From assembly GCF_016522075.1 (NCBI RefSeq), contig NZ_JAEHFW010000001.1:124001-188000 (forward strand): a DNA stretch of 64,000 nt, read 5' to 3'. Under the pieces are notes generated by a model, which searched no databases, was not told where the DNA came from, and worked only from the letters and a program-made list of their open reading frames with translations. The translations under genes and the position numbers were made by a program. Positions 8,873 to 17,382 of the stretch are shown piece after piece. Positions within the stretch are counted from its first letter, which is position 1. Each line of letters begins with the position of its first letter. This DNA comes from Mucilaginibacter segetis (GTDB lineage Bacteria > Bacteroidota > Bacteroidia > Sphingobacteriales > Sphingobacteriaceae).

Positions 8873-9703
8873 TTATTTTTTCAGGAAGGCTATGGTATCG
8901 TCACAAAACTTTAAAAGCGTGGCGGGCAATGTGTTTTCCATATACGGATGCGACCCACCAAAGGTATGATCGCCACCGGGCAACATTACAAATTGCGCCG
9001 CTGGCTGCGCAGCTTTTAATTCCAGCGCATGGCTTAATGGTACAGTAGGATCGGCATCGCCGTGCATTAACAGCCAGGGTTGTATTGTTTGAGCAGCTTT
9101 TGCCTGTATGTTTAAACGGATGGGATGATTGCTCAGATCATCAAGAAGTGACGCTTTTAACGGCATTTGTTGCCCTGTGCGTTTGTTGGGGATGTACATA
9201 ACACCCTGCAGCCGCCATTGCTCCTCCGCCTGTTTAGGCCACAGGTTATGAAAATCTGAGATGGAAGCCATGGTAACCAATTTTTTAATTCGGCTATCTT
9301 CAGCAGTTTTTATTATACTGATACCTCCGCCCATACTGTGCCCTATCAGGTACACATCATCGGCAGCAGCTATGCCTGAACCACCACAGGCAAAGTCAAT
9401 AACAGAGGTAAGGTCATCCAATTCTATAGAAAAGGTGTTGTCACTAAAAGCGATGAGATCTGCAAAATCAACCGGACTATCAGCGGTTGTACCATTATGC
9501 GAAAAGTTGAATTTTAAAAAGCGGAAACCATTTTCAGCAAAATAGTTTGCCACTAAATTGTGGGTACCCCAATCTTTAAAGCCTTTAAAACCATGAGCGA
9601 AAATTACCAGGGGCGCCCTACGCATATTATCATCGTAAGTAATATCGGCTGCCATGCCCCTGCCTTTAGCTCCGGGAATAGTGTAATGGTCTTTAGTAAT
9701 CAT
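8873..9703 (-). CDS. Cytosolic alpha/beta hydrolase (dienelactone-hydrolase/S9-like)
   Basis: The 276-residue protein has the oxyanion strand IFAHGFKGFKDWG, nucleophile elbow GHSMGGG, acid in LLMHGDADPTVPL and His in PGGDHTFGGSHPY, all in the expected order. There is no signal sequence. The fold and spacing resemble prolyl-oligopeptidase-like or dienelactone hydrolases without the propeller domain. It follows the metallohydrolase gene's start by 39 bases on the same strand, so the three minus-strand genes 6882-9703 may be co-transcribed. Function beyond ester or peptide hydrolysis cannot be assigned. Confidence 0.8.
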   Translation of the reverse strand: MITKDHYTIPGAKGRGMAADITYDDNMRRAPLVIFAHGFKGFKDWGTHNLVANYFAENGFRFLKFNFSHNGTTADSPVDFADLIAFSDNTFSIELDDLTSVIDFACGGSGIAAADDVYLIGHSMGGGISIIKTAEDSRIKKLVTMASISDFHNLWPKQAEEQWRLQGVMYIPNKRTGQQMPLKASLLDDLSNHPIRLNIQAKAAQTIQPWLLMHGDADPTVPLSHALELKAAQPAAQFVMLPGGDHTFGGSHPYMENTLPATLLKFCDDTIAFLKK

Positions 9704-9782
9704 CGTGGGCGAAGATTTTATATGATGAAGTGGATAAAGTCGGTTTTTAAATTTAATATCTATATTTAATAATAGAACGACT

Positions 9783-10238
9783 ATGCGAACATTAATAACA
9801 ATTATAATTTTATTAAATAGTTTTTTTGTTTTAGGACAAAAAAGAAAGAATGTTTTGCTTCCGCCACCAGTTCTATCTATGCATTATCCTGAATATATGG
9901 ATTTTTGCGAAGTTCTAAACCATAAAGATACTTTAGTTTATACAAGAATGATATATAGAGGACAAGATGAATACTGGGGTTTAAGTACTCCGGATAGCTT
10001 TTGTACTAATAAAATTTATGCATATTTAAATATCCCTGATAGCGTTAAGATGAATAAGAAGTTTTTAAATTACTTTAAAACAGTTCATGAAAATTATTGG
10101 AATACATATCTGATAATTGATGCCATAGGAGTATTTAAAAATGATAAAAAGCCGGGCTACGGGCATTTAGGTAATAATAAATCTCAATTTATAGTCAACT
10201 CTTTTGTGAATATTCAGAAGATAATTATAAAGCCTTAA
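9783..10238 (+). CDS. AT-rich secreted protein of unknown function
   Basis: A 151-residue protein with an N-terminal signal peptide (MRTLITIIILLNSFFVLGQ). I do not recognise the mature part, which has two cysteines (FCEVLN and SFCTNK), several aromatic clusters (DEYWGL, NYWNTYL) and no clear domain. The coding sequence is distinctly richer in A and T than its neighbours, a possible mark of recent acquisition. Its stop codon is directly followed by the stop of the convergent nitrilase fusion gene with no base between. The divergent gap before it (79 bases) must hold its promoter, but no TAnnTTTG was found. Confidence 0.65.
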   Translation: MRTLITIIILLNSFFVLGQKRKNVLLPPPVLSMHYPEYMDFCEVLNHKDTLVYTRMIYRGQDEYWGLSTPDSFCTNKIYAYLNIPDSVKMNKKFLNYFKTVHENYWNTYLIIDAIGVFKNDKKPGYGHLGNNKSQFIVNSFVNIQKIIIKP

Positions 10239-11765
10239 TTATACCTTCTTTCCATTAAAGGTAAAACCATACAGGTCAGTTCTCCTGTCTTTTAAATTTT
10301 GCACACTGCCGTATTCGTGCAGTTCACCTAAAACAGACAGGTCAACATCAGCTATTACAATCATTTCTGTATTTGGGGTGGCTTCGGATTGTATGCCGTT
10401 TGTAGGAAAACCAAAATCGGAAGGGGTAAATACAGCCGACTGCGCATAGGATATATCCATGTTGTTAACGTTTGGCAAATTACCCACGCATCCGGCTATA
10501 GCTACGTAACATTCATTTTCGATGGCGCGTGCCTGTGCACAGAATTTAACACGGTTGTAACCGTTTTGGGTATCGGTGAGAAAAGGCACAAACAATATTT
10601 GCATATCCTGACTGGCCAGTATGCGCGACAGTTCCGGGAACTCCACATCGTAGCATATCAGGATACCTATTTTACCAGCGTCTGTTTCAAAAACCTGCAA
10701 ATCATTACCGCCGCGCATTCCCCATGAGCTGATCTCCGATGGAGTAGGATGGATCTTAACCGTTTCCTCCATACTGCCGTTACGCCTGAACAGGAAGGAA
10801 ACATTATAAAGCGACTCGTCCTCTATTTTAGGCATGCTGCCCGCAATGATATTTACATTGTAAGACACTGCCAGCTTAGAAAATTCCTCTACAATGGGTT
10901 GTGTGTATTTGGCCAGTTCGCGCATGGCCTGGGCAGCATCCATGTGGTTATATTCGGCCATCAGCGGAGTGTTGAATAACTCGGGGAATAATATAAAATC
11001 CGACTGGTAATCACTCACCGCATCAATAAAATATTCCGCGTGTTTCATCAGTTCGCTGATGTTATTATATGGACGCATCTGCCATTGTACCAGTCCGATA
11101 CGTACCACCGTTTTTCGGTTAATAACCTTGCTCACTTCTTCAAAATATACGTTGTTCCACTCGATGAGCGTAGCAAAACCTTTTGAGCTTACGTCTTCGG
11201 GCAGATAGTTGCGCAATATTTTACGTACGTGAAAATCATTGGATAATTGAAAGGAGAGTATAGGGTCATATATCTCTTTATACTTTACTTTATCAATATA
11301 TTGGCGTGGGGTAAGCTCGTTCTGATGTTTTTTATAATTAGGGATACGCCCTCCTGCAATAATACTTTTCAGATTGAGCTTTTCGCAAAGCGCCTTACGG
11401 CCCTCATATAAACGGCGCGCAAGGCGTAAACCCCGGAAATCGGGATGAACGAATATCTCAATTCCGTATAAAACGTCACCTTTATCGGTATGGGTTTTAA
11501 AGCTGCTATCGCCGGTTATTTGTTTATAGGTATGGTTGTCGCCAAACTTGTCATAATCTACTATGATAGACAATGCACACCCTACTACTACATTATTAAC
11601 CGTTACACATATTTGGCCTTCGGGAAATAGTTTTAAAAGTCTTTTAATAGAATTGGCGTCCCAGTAGTCGCCCTCCATATCAATATAAGCCGATTTCATC
11701 GACTTTTTAAGCTCCTGATAATCTTCTACCTCCAGTTGGCGTAGTTCAATACTTTGCAGATCCAT
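10239..11765 (-). CDS. GNAT acetyltransferase fused to carbon-nitrogen hydrolase (nitrilase family)
   Basis: The 508-residue protein joins two enzymes. Residues 1-215 are a GNAT N-acetyltransferase (VLYGIEIFVHPDFRGLRLARRLYEGRKALCEKLNLKSIIAGGR, with the RGLRLAR acetyl-CoA loop). Residues 225-508 are a nitrilase-superfamily amidase with the Glu-Lys-Cys triad: Glu in ILFPELFNTP, Lys in TVKIHPTPSE and Cys in GILICYDVEFPELSR. No signal peptide. Such fusions are known in Bacteroidota and other phyla but their substrate is not established; an amine released by the amidase could be acetylated by the other domain, or the reverse. It stands alone, with its promoter in the 72-base gap before the DoxX-like gene. 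Confidence 0.88.
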   Translation of the reverse strand: MDLQSIELRQLEVEDYQELKKSMKSAYIDMEGDYWDANSIKRLLKLFPEGQICVTVNNVVVGCALSIIVDYDKFGDNHTYKQITGDSSFKTHTDKGDVLYGIEIFVHPDFRGLRLARRLYEGRKALCEKLNLKSIIAGGRIPNYKKHQNELTPRQYIDKVKYKEIYDPILSFQLSNDFHVRKILRNYLPEDVSSKGFATLIEWNNVYFEEVSKVINRKTVVRIGLVQWQMRPYNNISELMKHAEYFIDAVSDYQSDFILFPELFNTPLMAEYNHMDAAQAMRELAKYTQPIVEEFSKLAVSYNVNIIAGSMPKIEDESLYNVSFLFRRNGSMEETVKIHPTPSEISSWGMRGGNDLQVFETDAGKIGILICYDVEFPELSRILASQDMQILFVPFLTDTQNGYNRVKFCAQARAIENECYVAIAGCVGNLPNVNNMDISYAQSAVFTPSDFGFPTNGIQSEATPNTEMIVIADVDLSVLGELHEYGSVQNLKDRRTDLYGFTFNGKKV

Positions 11766-11837
11766 GTTCGTTTAACTTAAATTATAGGTAATTGTTTGTA
11801 GTTTAAGGGGTATGCGCATGTGGGTAATGTATTCCGT

Positions 11838-12209
11838 CTATTCTCGGTGCCACCAGGCCCATAGCATTAATACCGGTTGCAGCAATAATCGCCCCCAGGC
11901 CAAAAGCGGTGTAACTAATAAGCTGCCCAATTTAAGCGGGGCATCAGCTATCATGGTAATATGGATGGGTGAAAAAGCAGCAAGCATTAAAATAATGCCA
12001 TATGCAGCAAGTTTTCTTGTACGGAAAAAAGCAAGGCCAGTTGCAAATAATATTTCAAATAAGCCGGCTAAAATGTTCAATAATACCGGAAAAGGCAGAT
12101 AAGGCGGCATAATACGATAGTATGATTGCGGATTGATAAAATGATTGATACCGGCAATGATATAGCCTGCAATTAAAATTATCAGACTAACTTTTTTTAA
12201 TATTTTCAT
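11838..12209 (-). CDS. DoxX-like small membrane protein
   Basis: A 123-residue integral membrane protein with four hydrophobic segments (about residues 7-24, 40-62, 67-86 and 97-118). The pattern GYIIAGINHFINPQSYYRIMPPYLPFP after the first helix and LNILAGLFEILFATGLAF is typical of the DoxX/DUF417-type family. These proteins occur in the inner membrane and are tied loosely to redox or thiosulphate metabolism; the role here is unknown. It is divergent from hemA with about 165 bases between. Confidence 0.7.
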   Translation of the reverse strand: MKILKKVSLIILIAGYIIAGINHFINPQSYYRIMPPYLPFPVLLNILAGLFEILFATGLAFFRTRKLAAYGIILMLAAFSPIHITMIADAPLKLGSLLVTPLLAWGRLLLQPVLMLWAWWHRE

Positions 12210-12346
12210 TTTTAGTGAATTTTACTTGTGTAAAAACAAGCTTTTAATAAAATCAGACGCACTTTTTTGCTAAATTCATTTAATTTATAAACATTCTAAA
12301 TACTTCTGTTTGACATATCCTTGACATTGCGTGCTAAGTGGTTGGT

Positions 12347-12354
12347 TACTTTTG
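12347..12354 (+). promoter_or_regulatory. Promoter of hemA
   Basis: TACTTTTG is an exact TAnnTTTG -7 element, with TTG triplets 17 and 23 bases upstream as -33 candidates. Transcription would start near 12360, which places the real hemA start at the TTG at 12377, downstream of an open-frame GTG at 12338. Confidence 0.7.
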
Positions 12355-12376
12355 TAGGGTCAAAATAAAAACTACT

Positions 12377-13606
12377 TTGAAGTATCTAAAGGTAATAGCT
12401 TTTACGCATAAACAGATTGAGCTGAAGGAATTGGGGAGATTGGTGATTTGCCAGGAAGATCTGACTGATAAACTTCGGGAAGTTAAATCACGTTTTGGCA
12501 TCAACGAGATATTTTATCTGGCCACCTGCAACCGTGTAGAGTTTATCATGTCTACCCAACACCAGGTTGATAAAGAATTCGCCAAGCAATTTATTGACGC
12601 ATTACAAATAGGACTTTGCTCACACTCTATGAGTGCCTTTTTAAATGCGGCCTCAATTTATGAGGATCAGGACGCCATGAACCACTTATTGCGCACCTCA
12701 TGCTCTTTAGAGAGTTTAATAGTGGGCGAAAAGGAAATACTGGCTCAATTGCGAAAAGCTTATGAAAGCGGCCGCGAAGCCGGTTTAACCGGAGATTGTC
12801 TTCGTTTAATTATGAATTGCGTGGTAAAAACCGCAAAGGAAGTTTATACGCATACTAATATTTCAAAAAAGCCGATATCGGTAGTATCATTAGCTTACCG
12901 TAAACTAAAAGATCTTAAACTGTGCTCAAATGCACGTATACTAATCATCGGTGCAGGTGAAACCAATCGTAATATATCTAAATATCTTCAAAAGCATAAG
13001 TTCTCTAATTTTTCGGTATTTAACCGTACTTTATCCAAAGCACAACAATTAGCCGCCGACCTTAATGGAGAAGCTTTTACTCTGGACGACCTGAAAACGT
13101 ACAATAAGGGTTTTGATGCTATTATTACCTGTACATCTGCAGTAGAGCCCATAATAACAACGGAGATATATGCGTCATTATTAAACGGGGATACCGGACG
13201 TAAAACCATAGTTGATCTGGCTATACCAAATGATACCGCGCCTGAAGTACTGGAACAGTTTGAAGTGAATTTTATAGAGGTGCACTCTTTAAACGAAGTG
13301 GCTAAAAAGAACTTGCAGGAACGTTACCAGGAACTTACCCACGCCGAAGCCATCATTTCACAAAATATTGATGAGTTTTTGGTGATGCTAAAACAGCGTA
13401 GTATTGAACTGGCAATGCGCCAGGTACCTGAAAAAATAAAAGAGATACGCCATAAAGCGGTTAATACCGTGTTCGCAAACGAGGTGCAGAGCATGGATAA
13501 AGAATCGCGCGAGATATTGGAAAAAGTGATGAACTACATGGAGAAAAAATATATCAGCGTACCCATGATCATGGCTAAAGATATTTTGATCAATAATAAA
13601 CACTAA
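12377..13606 (+). CDS. hemA: Glutamyl-tRNA reductase
   Basis: First committed enzyme of haem synthesis by the C5 route: NADPH-dependent reduction of glutamyl-tRNA to glutamate-1-semialdehyde. The 409-residue protein has the catalytic cysteine in FYLATCNRVEF (about residue 51), SLIVGEKEILAQLRKAY, the NADPH-binding GAGETNRNISKYL and the dimerisation helix at the C terminus. I chose the TTG at 12377 because the -7 promoter box lies downstream of the GTG at 12338 and because the family begins close to LKVIAFTHK. It leads the haem cluster but is separated from hemC/D by a minus-strand hydrolase gene. It supplies substrate for hemL further along. Confidence 0.95.
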   Translation: MKYLKVIAFTHKQIELKELGRLVICQEDLTDKLREVKSRFGINEIFYLATCNRVEFIMSTQHQVDKEFAKQFIDALQIGLCSHSMSAFLNAASIYEDQDAMNHLLRTSCSLESLIVGEKEILAQLRKAYESGREAGLTGDCLRLIMNCVVKTAKEVYTHTNISKKPISVVSLAYRKLKDLKLCSNARILIIGAGETNRNISKYLQKHKFSNFSVFNRTLSKAQQLAADLNGEAFTLDDLKTYNKGFDAIITCTSAVEPIITTEIYASLLNGDTGRKTIVDLAIPNDTAPEVLEQFEVNFIEVHSLNEVAKKNLQERYQELTHAEAIISQNIDEFLVMLKQRSIELAMRQVPEKIKEIRHKAVNTVFANEVQSMDKESREILEKVMNYMEKKYISVPMIMAKDILINNKH

Positions 13607-13626
13607 GTTGCGCCCTGCTTAGCAGT

Positions 13627-14502
13627 TTATATTCTTTTAATAATCCCTTCCAGTAATTTATTGAATTCATTGGGTTTCTCCACCATAGGAAAATGCCCCG
13701 TAGCGTGAATATAGGTAAGATCGTAAGGCAGGTGCTTTGTTTTTAAACCGGATACATCCGTAGGGTCATAATCACTGTTAAGCATGTAAAGTTTCTTTCC
13801 GTAGGTTATCAATTTATCAGCTTCGTTAAATTTATCCCATACCATCGCTTTAACAGCCACAATTGTATCTGCATGTTTAACATCATTTATTATTCGTTGG
13901 CGTACGGCGGCACTGGTTGTTTTATAAAAGAGCTGATCGTTAAAATAAGGTATCGCTACCGATTTAAAATCCTTTTTCATTGCAGCCATAGCTTCGGCAT
14001 ATTCTTTTTCTGCCTGCTTTTCGTTAGTCATTTGTACGCCTACCGATTTAAAGTTATCAATTCCAACTATTCCTATCACCTTTGCAGCGTTAGTAACTGC
14101 AGCTTGTAATATTATATCACCCGACATAGAATGCCCGATTAACACCACATTATTTAGATGTAACTGATTAATAATTGCATTAACATCAGTAGCATAAATG
14201 GTAGTATTAAAATCGCGACGATTTTTCCCGGATTTTCCGAAACCGGGCAGATCAATAGTAACCACACGGTAGTTTTTGTTAAAACAGTCTACCTGATTGT
14301 CCCAATATGTTTTATTGATGCACCACCCGTGTACAAAAAGGAGTGTTGTGTCGCCTTTCCCGGTATCGGTATAATCTATATGTACTCCGTTGTTTTCAAC
14401 CGGAATGTTGTTTACGGTCTTGGTTGCTGAGTTTGCACGATCGTTGTTACAGGCAGTTATTCCCATAAATATCGCCAATAAAAAAAAGAGAGGGGTTTTC
14501 AT
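13627..14502 (-). CDS. Alpha/beta hydrolase lipoprotein
   Basis: A 291-residue lipoprotein from the ATG at 14502 (MKTPLFFLLAIFMGITAC; lipobox ITAC). The open frame runs 24 codons further upstream, but the signal peptide decides the start. The catalytic set is visible: HGWC oxyanion region, GHSMSGD nucleophile elbow, Asp in NSDYDPTD and His in HATGHFPMVEKP. It is a haloperoxidase/lactonase-like hydrolase anchored to a membrane. It interrupts the haem cluster on the opposite strand, convergent with hemA and divergent from hemC/D; no functional link to haem is evident. Confidence 0.8.
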   Translation of the reverse strand: MKTPLFFLLAIFMGITACNNDRANSATKTVNNIPVENNGVHIDYTDTGKGDTTLLFVHGWCINKTYWDNQVDCFNKNYRVVTIDLPGFGKSGKNRRDFNTTIYATDVNAIINQLHLNNVVLIGHSMSGDIILQAAVTNAAKVIGIVGIDNFKSVGVQMTNEKQAEKEYAEAMAAMKKDFKSVAIPYFNDQLFYKTTSAAVRQRIINDVKHADTIVAVKAMVWDKFNEADKLITYGKKLYMLNSDYDPTDVSGLKTKHLPYDLTYIHATGHFPMVEKPNEFNKLLEGIIKRI

Positions 14503-14685
14503 CGTAAATGTTGGAATAATATTAAAAATACAACTTAGTAATAGATTATAATACAATTTCACATACTTTAACATAATCGTATTAGTAATAGTCGCCCTTA
14601 TTGTCGCTAAATTCCTTATTTTTCAATAATTAGTCAGCCTACTTTCATATCCTTATTTAATACTATATTACTGTTCATAAAAAAT

Positions 14686-14693
14686 TAAATTTG
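14686..14693 (+). promoter_or_regulatory. Promoter of the hemC-hemD fusion
   Basis: TAAATTTG is an exact -7 element; transcription would begin close to 14700, leaving a leader of about 15 bases before the TTG start at 14715. No clear -33 TTTG is seen. Confidence 0.6.
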
Positions 14694-14714
14694 TAAAAAA
14701 AATAATTTACCCCC

Positions 14715-16289
14715 TTGGACAGAATAGTAATAATAGGAACGCGTGGCAGCGAATTAGCTTTATGGCAGGCCAACTTTGTTAAAGACAGATTAGCAGCCAT
14801 CAACATTACCGCCGAACTTAAAATTATAAAAACACAGGGCGACCGTATCCTCAACTTAAGTTTTGATAAACTGGAGGGTAAAGGATTTTTTACTAAAGAG
14901 CTTGAAGAAGAATTGCTTGCGGGCAAAATAGATATTGCGGTGCACTCCCATAAGGATCTGCCAACCGAAAATCCTCCGGGACTCATTATCGCAGCAGTTT
15001 CAGAACGGGAAGATCCGGCTGAACTGTTGTTGATCTTGAAAGATTGCGTAGATGTACGCCAAAAGCTGTCGGTTAAGTACGGCGGTATTGTAGGTACATC
15101 ATCTAACAGGCGCAAAGCACAGTTGCTGGCTATACGCCCCGACCTGGAGATAGAAGAATTGCGCGGGAACGTGCCAACACGCATTGGAAAATTGCGTGAT
15201 GAGAAATATGATGCCATAATGCTTGCAAAGGCTGGTGTGACCCGTTTAGGGATAGATCTGAGTGAATTTCATGTAGAGGAACTTACCGCTACGGAGTTTA
15301 TACCGGCACCTGCACAGGGTGTGCTGGCTATACAGATAAGGGAAACCGATACTGAACTTTATAGCGAGCTGCAGGCGCTGCACCACCCTGAAGTTGCGGA
15401 GGAGTTGGCGCTGGAACGTGGTGTTTTAAAATTATTTGGTGGCGGATGCCATTTACCTTTGGGATGTTATTGCCGTAAGGATGATGGCAAATTCCAGGTG
15501 TTTACTTCAAAGGCCGACACGGGGGAGGGCTTTCCGGACAGGCTTTTTATACAAGCGGATACTACCGAAGGCTTGGCAGATAAAATTGTAAGCCGTTTTG
15601 CTGCCGATAGGAAATTCCCCAAAAAAGTTTTCATATCGCGTGATATACCAGCCACCAGTTATTTCCGTAAGGCTTTAGAAAAACATAAAATAGAAATAGA
15701 GGACCGCTCGCTGATACGTACGGTTCCGGTTATTAATAAACTGGACTCCTATATATTAAAAAGTGTTGACTGGATATTTTTTACCAGTAAAAACGCGGTG
15801 GAGTACTTTTTTAAATTAGGACCACAATTCCCCAAAAAAGTAAAATTCGGGGTGATGGGCAGCGGATCGGAAGATATGCTGCGCCGTAACGGGCACTTTG
15901 CAGATTATGTTGGCGAAAGTACCGATACTGCCGATGTTGCTGCTGACTTTGCCAAACTGGCCAACGGCACAACAGTGTTGTTCCCGGGTGCGGATAACCC
16001 CATGCGGAGTATCCATCAGGGGCTATCAGATGATACAAAAAAAATTGACCTGCCGGTTTATGAAACTGTGTTGGAAGAAGATGTAGAAGCTACGGGCGCC
16101 GATGTATTGGTTTTTACCAGCCCATCGAATGTGGAGGCTTATTTTAATGATAACTTACTGGAACCCGGCCAAAAAGTAATTGCCATTGGCAAGTCTACCG
16201 GAAGAAAGTTTGAAGAAATGGGAGTGAATTATACCCTGCCTTTTTCGCCTGATGAGGTGGGTTTGGCAGAAGCGGTGTTCGGGATATAA
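14715..16289 (+). CDS. hemC-hemD: Fused hydroxymethylbilane synthase / uroporphyrinogen-III synthase
   Basis: The 524-residue protein joins two consecutive haem enzymes. Residues 1-300 are porphobilinogen deaminase: GTRGSELALWQA, the catalytic Asp81 in HSHKDLP, the arginine-rich GTSSNRRKAQL and the dipyrromethane-bearing Cys245 in GGGCHLPLG. Residues about 305-524 are a uroporphyrinogen-III synthase (VFISRD, IFFTSKNAVEYFF, VFTSPSNVEAYF, IGKSTGRKFEEMG). The fusion passes the unstable hydroxymethylbilane directly to the next active site. The TTG start is the only choice, since a stop codon (TAA at 14703) precedes it in frame. It heads the run hemCD-hemB-hemL. Confidence 0.95.
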   Translation: MDRIVIIGTRGSELALWQANFVKDRLAAINITAELKIIKTQGDRILNLSFDKLEGKGFFTKELEEELLAGKIDIAVHSHKDLPTENPPGLIIAAVSEREDPAELLLILKDCVDVRQKLSVKYGGIVGTSSNRRKAQLLAIRPDLEIEELRGNVPTRIGKLRDEKYDAIMLAKAGVTRLGIDLSEFHVEELTATEFIPAPAQGVLAIQIRETDTELYSELQALHHPEVAEELALERGVLKLFGGGCHLPLGCYCRKDDGKFQVFTSKADTGEGFPDRLFIQADTTEGLADKIVSRFAADRKFPKKVFISRDIPATSYFRKALEKHKIEIEDRSLIRTVPVINKLDSYILKSVDWIFFTSKNAVEYFFKLGPQFPKKVKFGVMGSGSEDMLRRNGHFADYVGESTDTADVAADFAKLANGTTVLFPGADNPMRSIHQGLSDDTKKIDLPVYETVLEEDVEATGADVLVFTSPSNVEAYFNDNLLEPGQKVIAIGKSTGRKFEEMGVNYTLPFSPDEVGLAEAVFGI

Positions 16290-16299
16290 GGAATATAGT

Positions 16300-16372
16300 A
16301 GTCGATGGTCGATAGTCCATAGACATTAAACAATTAATCTGACCATAAACTATCGACTATGGTCTATGGACT
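16300..16372. repeat. Inverted pair of degenerate heptamer repeats between hemC/D and hemB
   Basis: The plus strand at 16300-16327 is four tandem 7-mers (AGTCGAT, GGTCGAT, AGTCCAT, AGACATT). The minus strand from 16372 down to 16345 reads four more (AGTCCAT, AGACCAT, AGTCGAT, AGTTTAT). The two arrays face each other across 17 bases and can form a cruciform or RNA hairpin. The downstream array ends 7 bases before the hemB start. Confidence 0.8.
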
Positions 16373-16379
16373 TGAATTT

Positions 16380-17351
16380 ATGTTACAACGACCAAGAAGA
16401 AACCGGAAAAGCGAAGCGATACGCCAAATGGTACAGGAAACGCAAGTTAACGCGGCTAACCTGATATTTCCGCTGTTTATTGTTGATGGCGAGAATCAGA
16501 AAACTGAGGTAGCGTCAATGCCGGGCATCTTTCGTTATTCTATAGATAACTTACTGCGCGAAGTGGAAAGCTGTTTACAGCTGGGGCTTAATTCATTTGA
16601 TCTTTTCCCCAATATTGATGAGGCTTTAAAAGATAAATATGCTACCGAGAGCCATCGCGAGGAGAGTTTATATCTGCGTGCCATTCGCGCTGTTAAAAAG
16701 AATTTTCCTGAAGCCTGCGTGATAACCGATGTGGCCATGGATCCTTATAGCAGCGACGGGCATGACGGCATTGTAGAGAACGGCGAGGTACTGAACGATG
16801 AAACTCTGGAAATTTTAGGAAAAATGGCTCTTGCACATGCCCGTAGTGGTGCGGATATAATAGCCCCTTCGGATATGATGGATGGCCGGGTAGGTTACAT
16901 TCGTAAAATGCTTGACGAAAATGGATTTACGCATGTTTCTATCATGTCATACTCGGCTAAATATGCCAGCGCTTTTTACGGCCCGTTCAGGGATGCATTA
17001 AATTCCGCCCCTAAATTTGGTGATAAAAAAAGCTACCAGATGAATCCGGCCAATCAGCGCGAAGCATTGATAGAAGCCCGGTTAGATGAAATAGAGGGTG
17101 CTGACTTTTTAATGGTAAAACCGGCATTACCTTATTTGGATGTTATTAAACTGATAAAGGATAATACCGAACTACCTGTAGCCGCATATAACGTGAGCGG
17201 CGAATATGCCATGATAAAGGCCGCTATACAAAAGGGATGGCTTAACGACCAGCGCGCTATTACGGAAGTACTCACCAGTATACGCCGGGCCGGAGCCACC
17301 GCCATACTTACCTACCACGCAAAAGAAGTATTAGTAAACAAATGGCTTTAA
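16380..17351 (+). CDS. hemB: Delta-aminolevulinic acid dehydratase (porphobilinogen synthase)
   Basis: Condenses two aminolevulinate molecules to porphobilinogen. The 323-residue protein begins at the ATG at 16380 (MLQRPRRNRKSEAIR); an ATG seven codons earlier lies inside the heptamer repeat and is unlikely. The two Schiff-base lysines are Lys194 (SYSAKYASAFYGPF) and Lys247 (FLMVKPALPYLD). The metal loop reads TDVAMDPYSSDGHDG with no cysteines, so this is the magnesium-type rather than the zinc-type enzyme. It lies 90 bases after hemC/D and 31 bases before hemL, in one operon. Confidence 0.96.
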   Translation: MLQRPRRNRKSEAIRQMVQETQVNAANLIFPLFIVDGENQKTEVASMPGIFRYSIDNLLREVESCLQLGLNSFDLFPNIDEALKDKYATESHREESLYLRAIRAVKKNFPEACVITDVAMDPYSSDGHDGIVENGEVLNDETLEILGKMALAHARSGADIIAPSDMMDGRVGYIRKMLDENGFTHVSIMSYSAKYASAFYGPFRDALNSAPKFGDKKSYQMNPANQREALIEARLDEIEGADFLMVKPALPYLDVIKLIKDNTELPVAAYNVSGEYAMIKAAIQKGWLNDQRAITEVLTSIRRAGATAILTYHAKEVLVNKWL

Positions 17352-17382
17352 GCATTGCGCTTAAAGATCTCAGCAAAAAAGA

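Noticed and set aside
12338..12376. GTG start for hemA
   Set aside because: The -7 promoter element lies downstream of it, so it would not be in the mRNA.
16359..16379. Upstream ATG for hemB inside the heptamer repeat
   Set aside because: It adds seven residues not expected for the family, and the ATG belongs to the repeat sequence.
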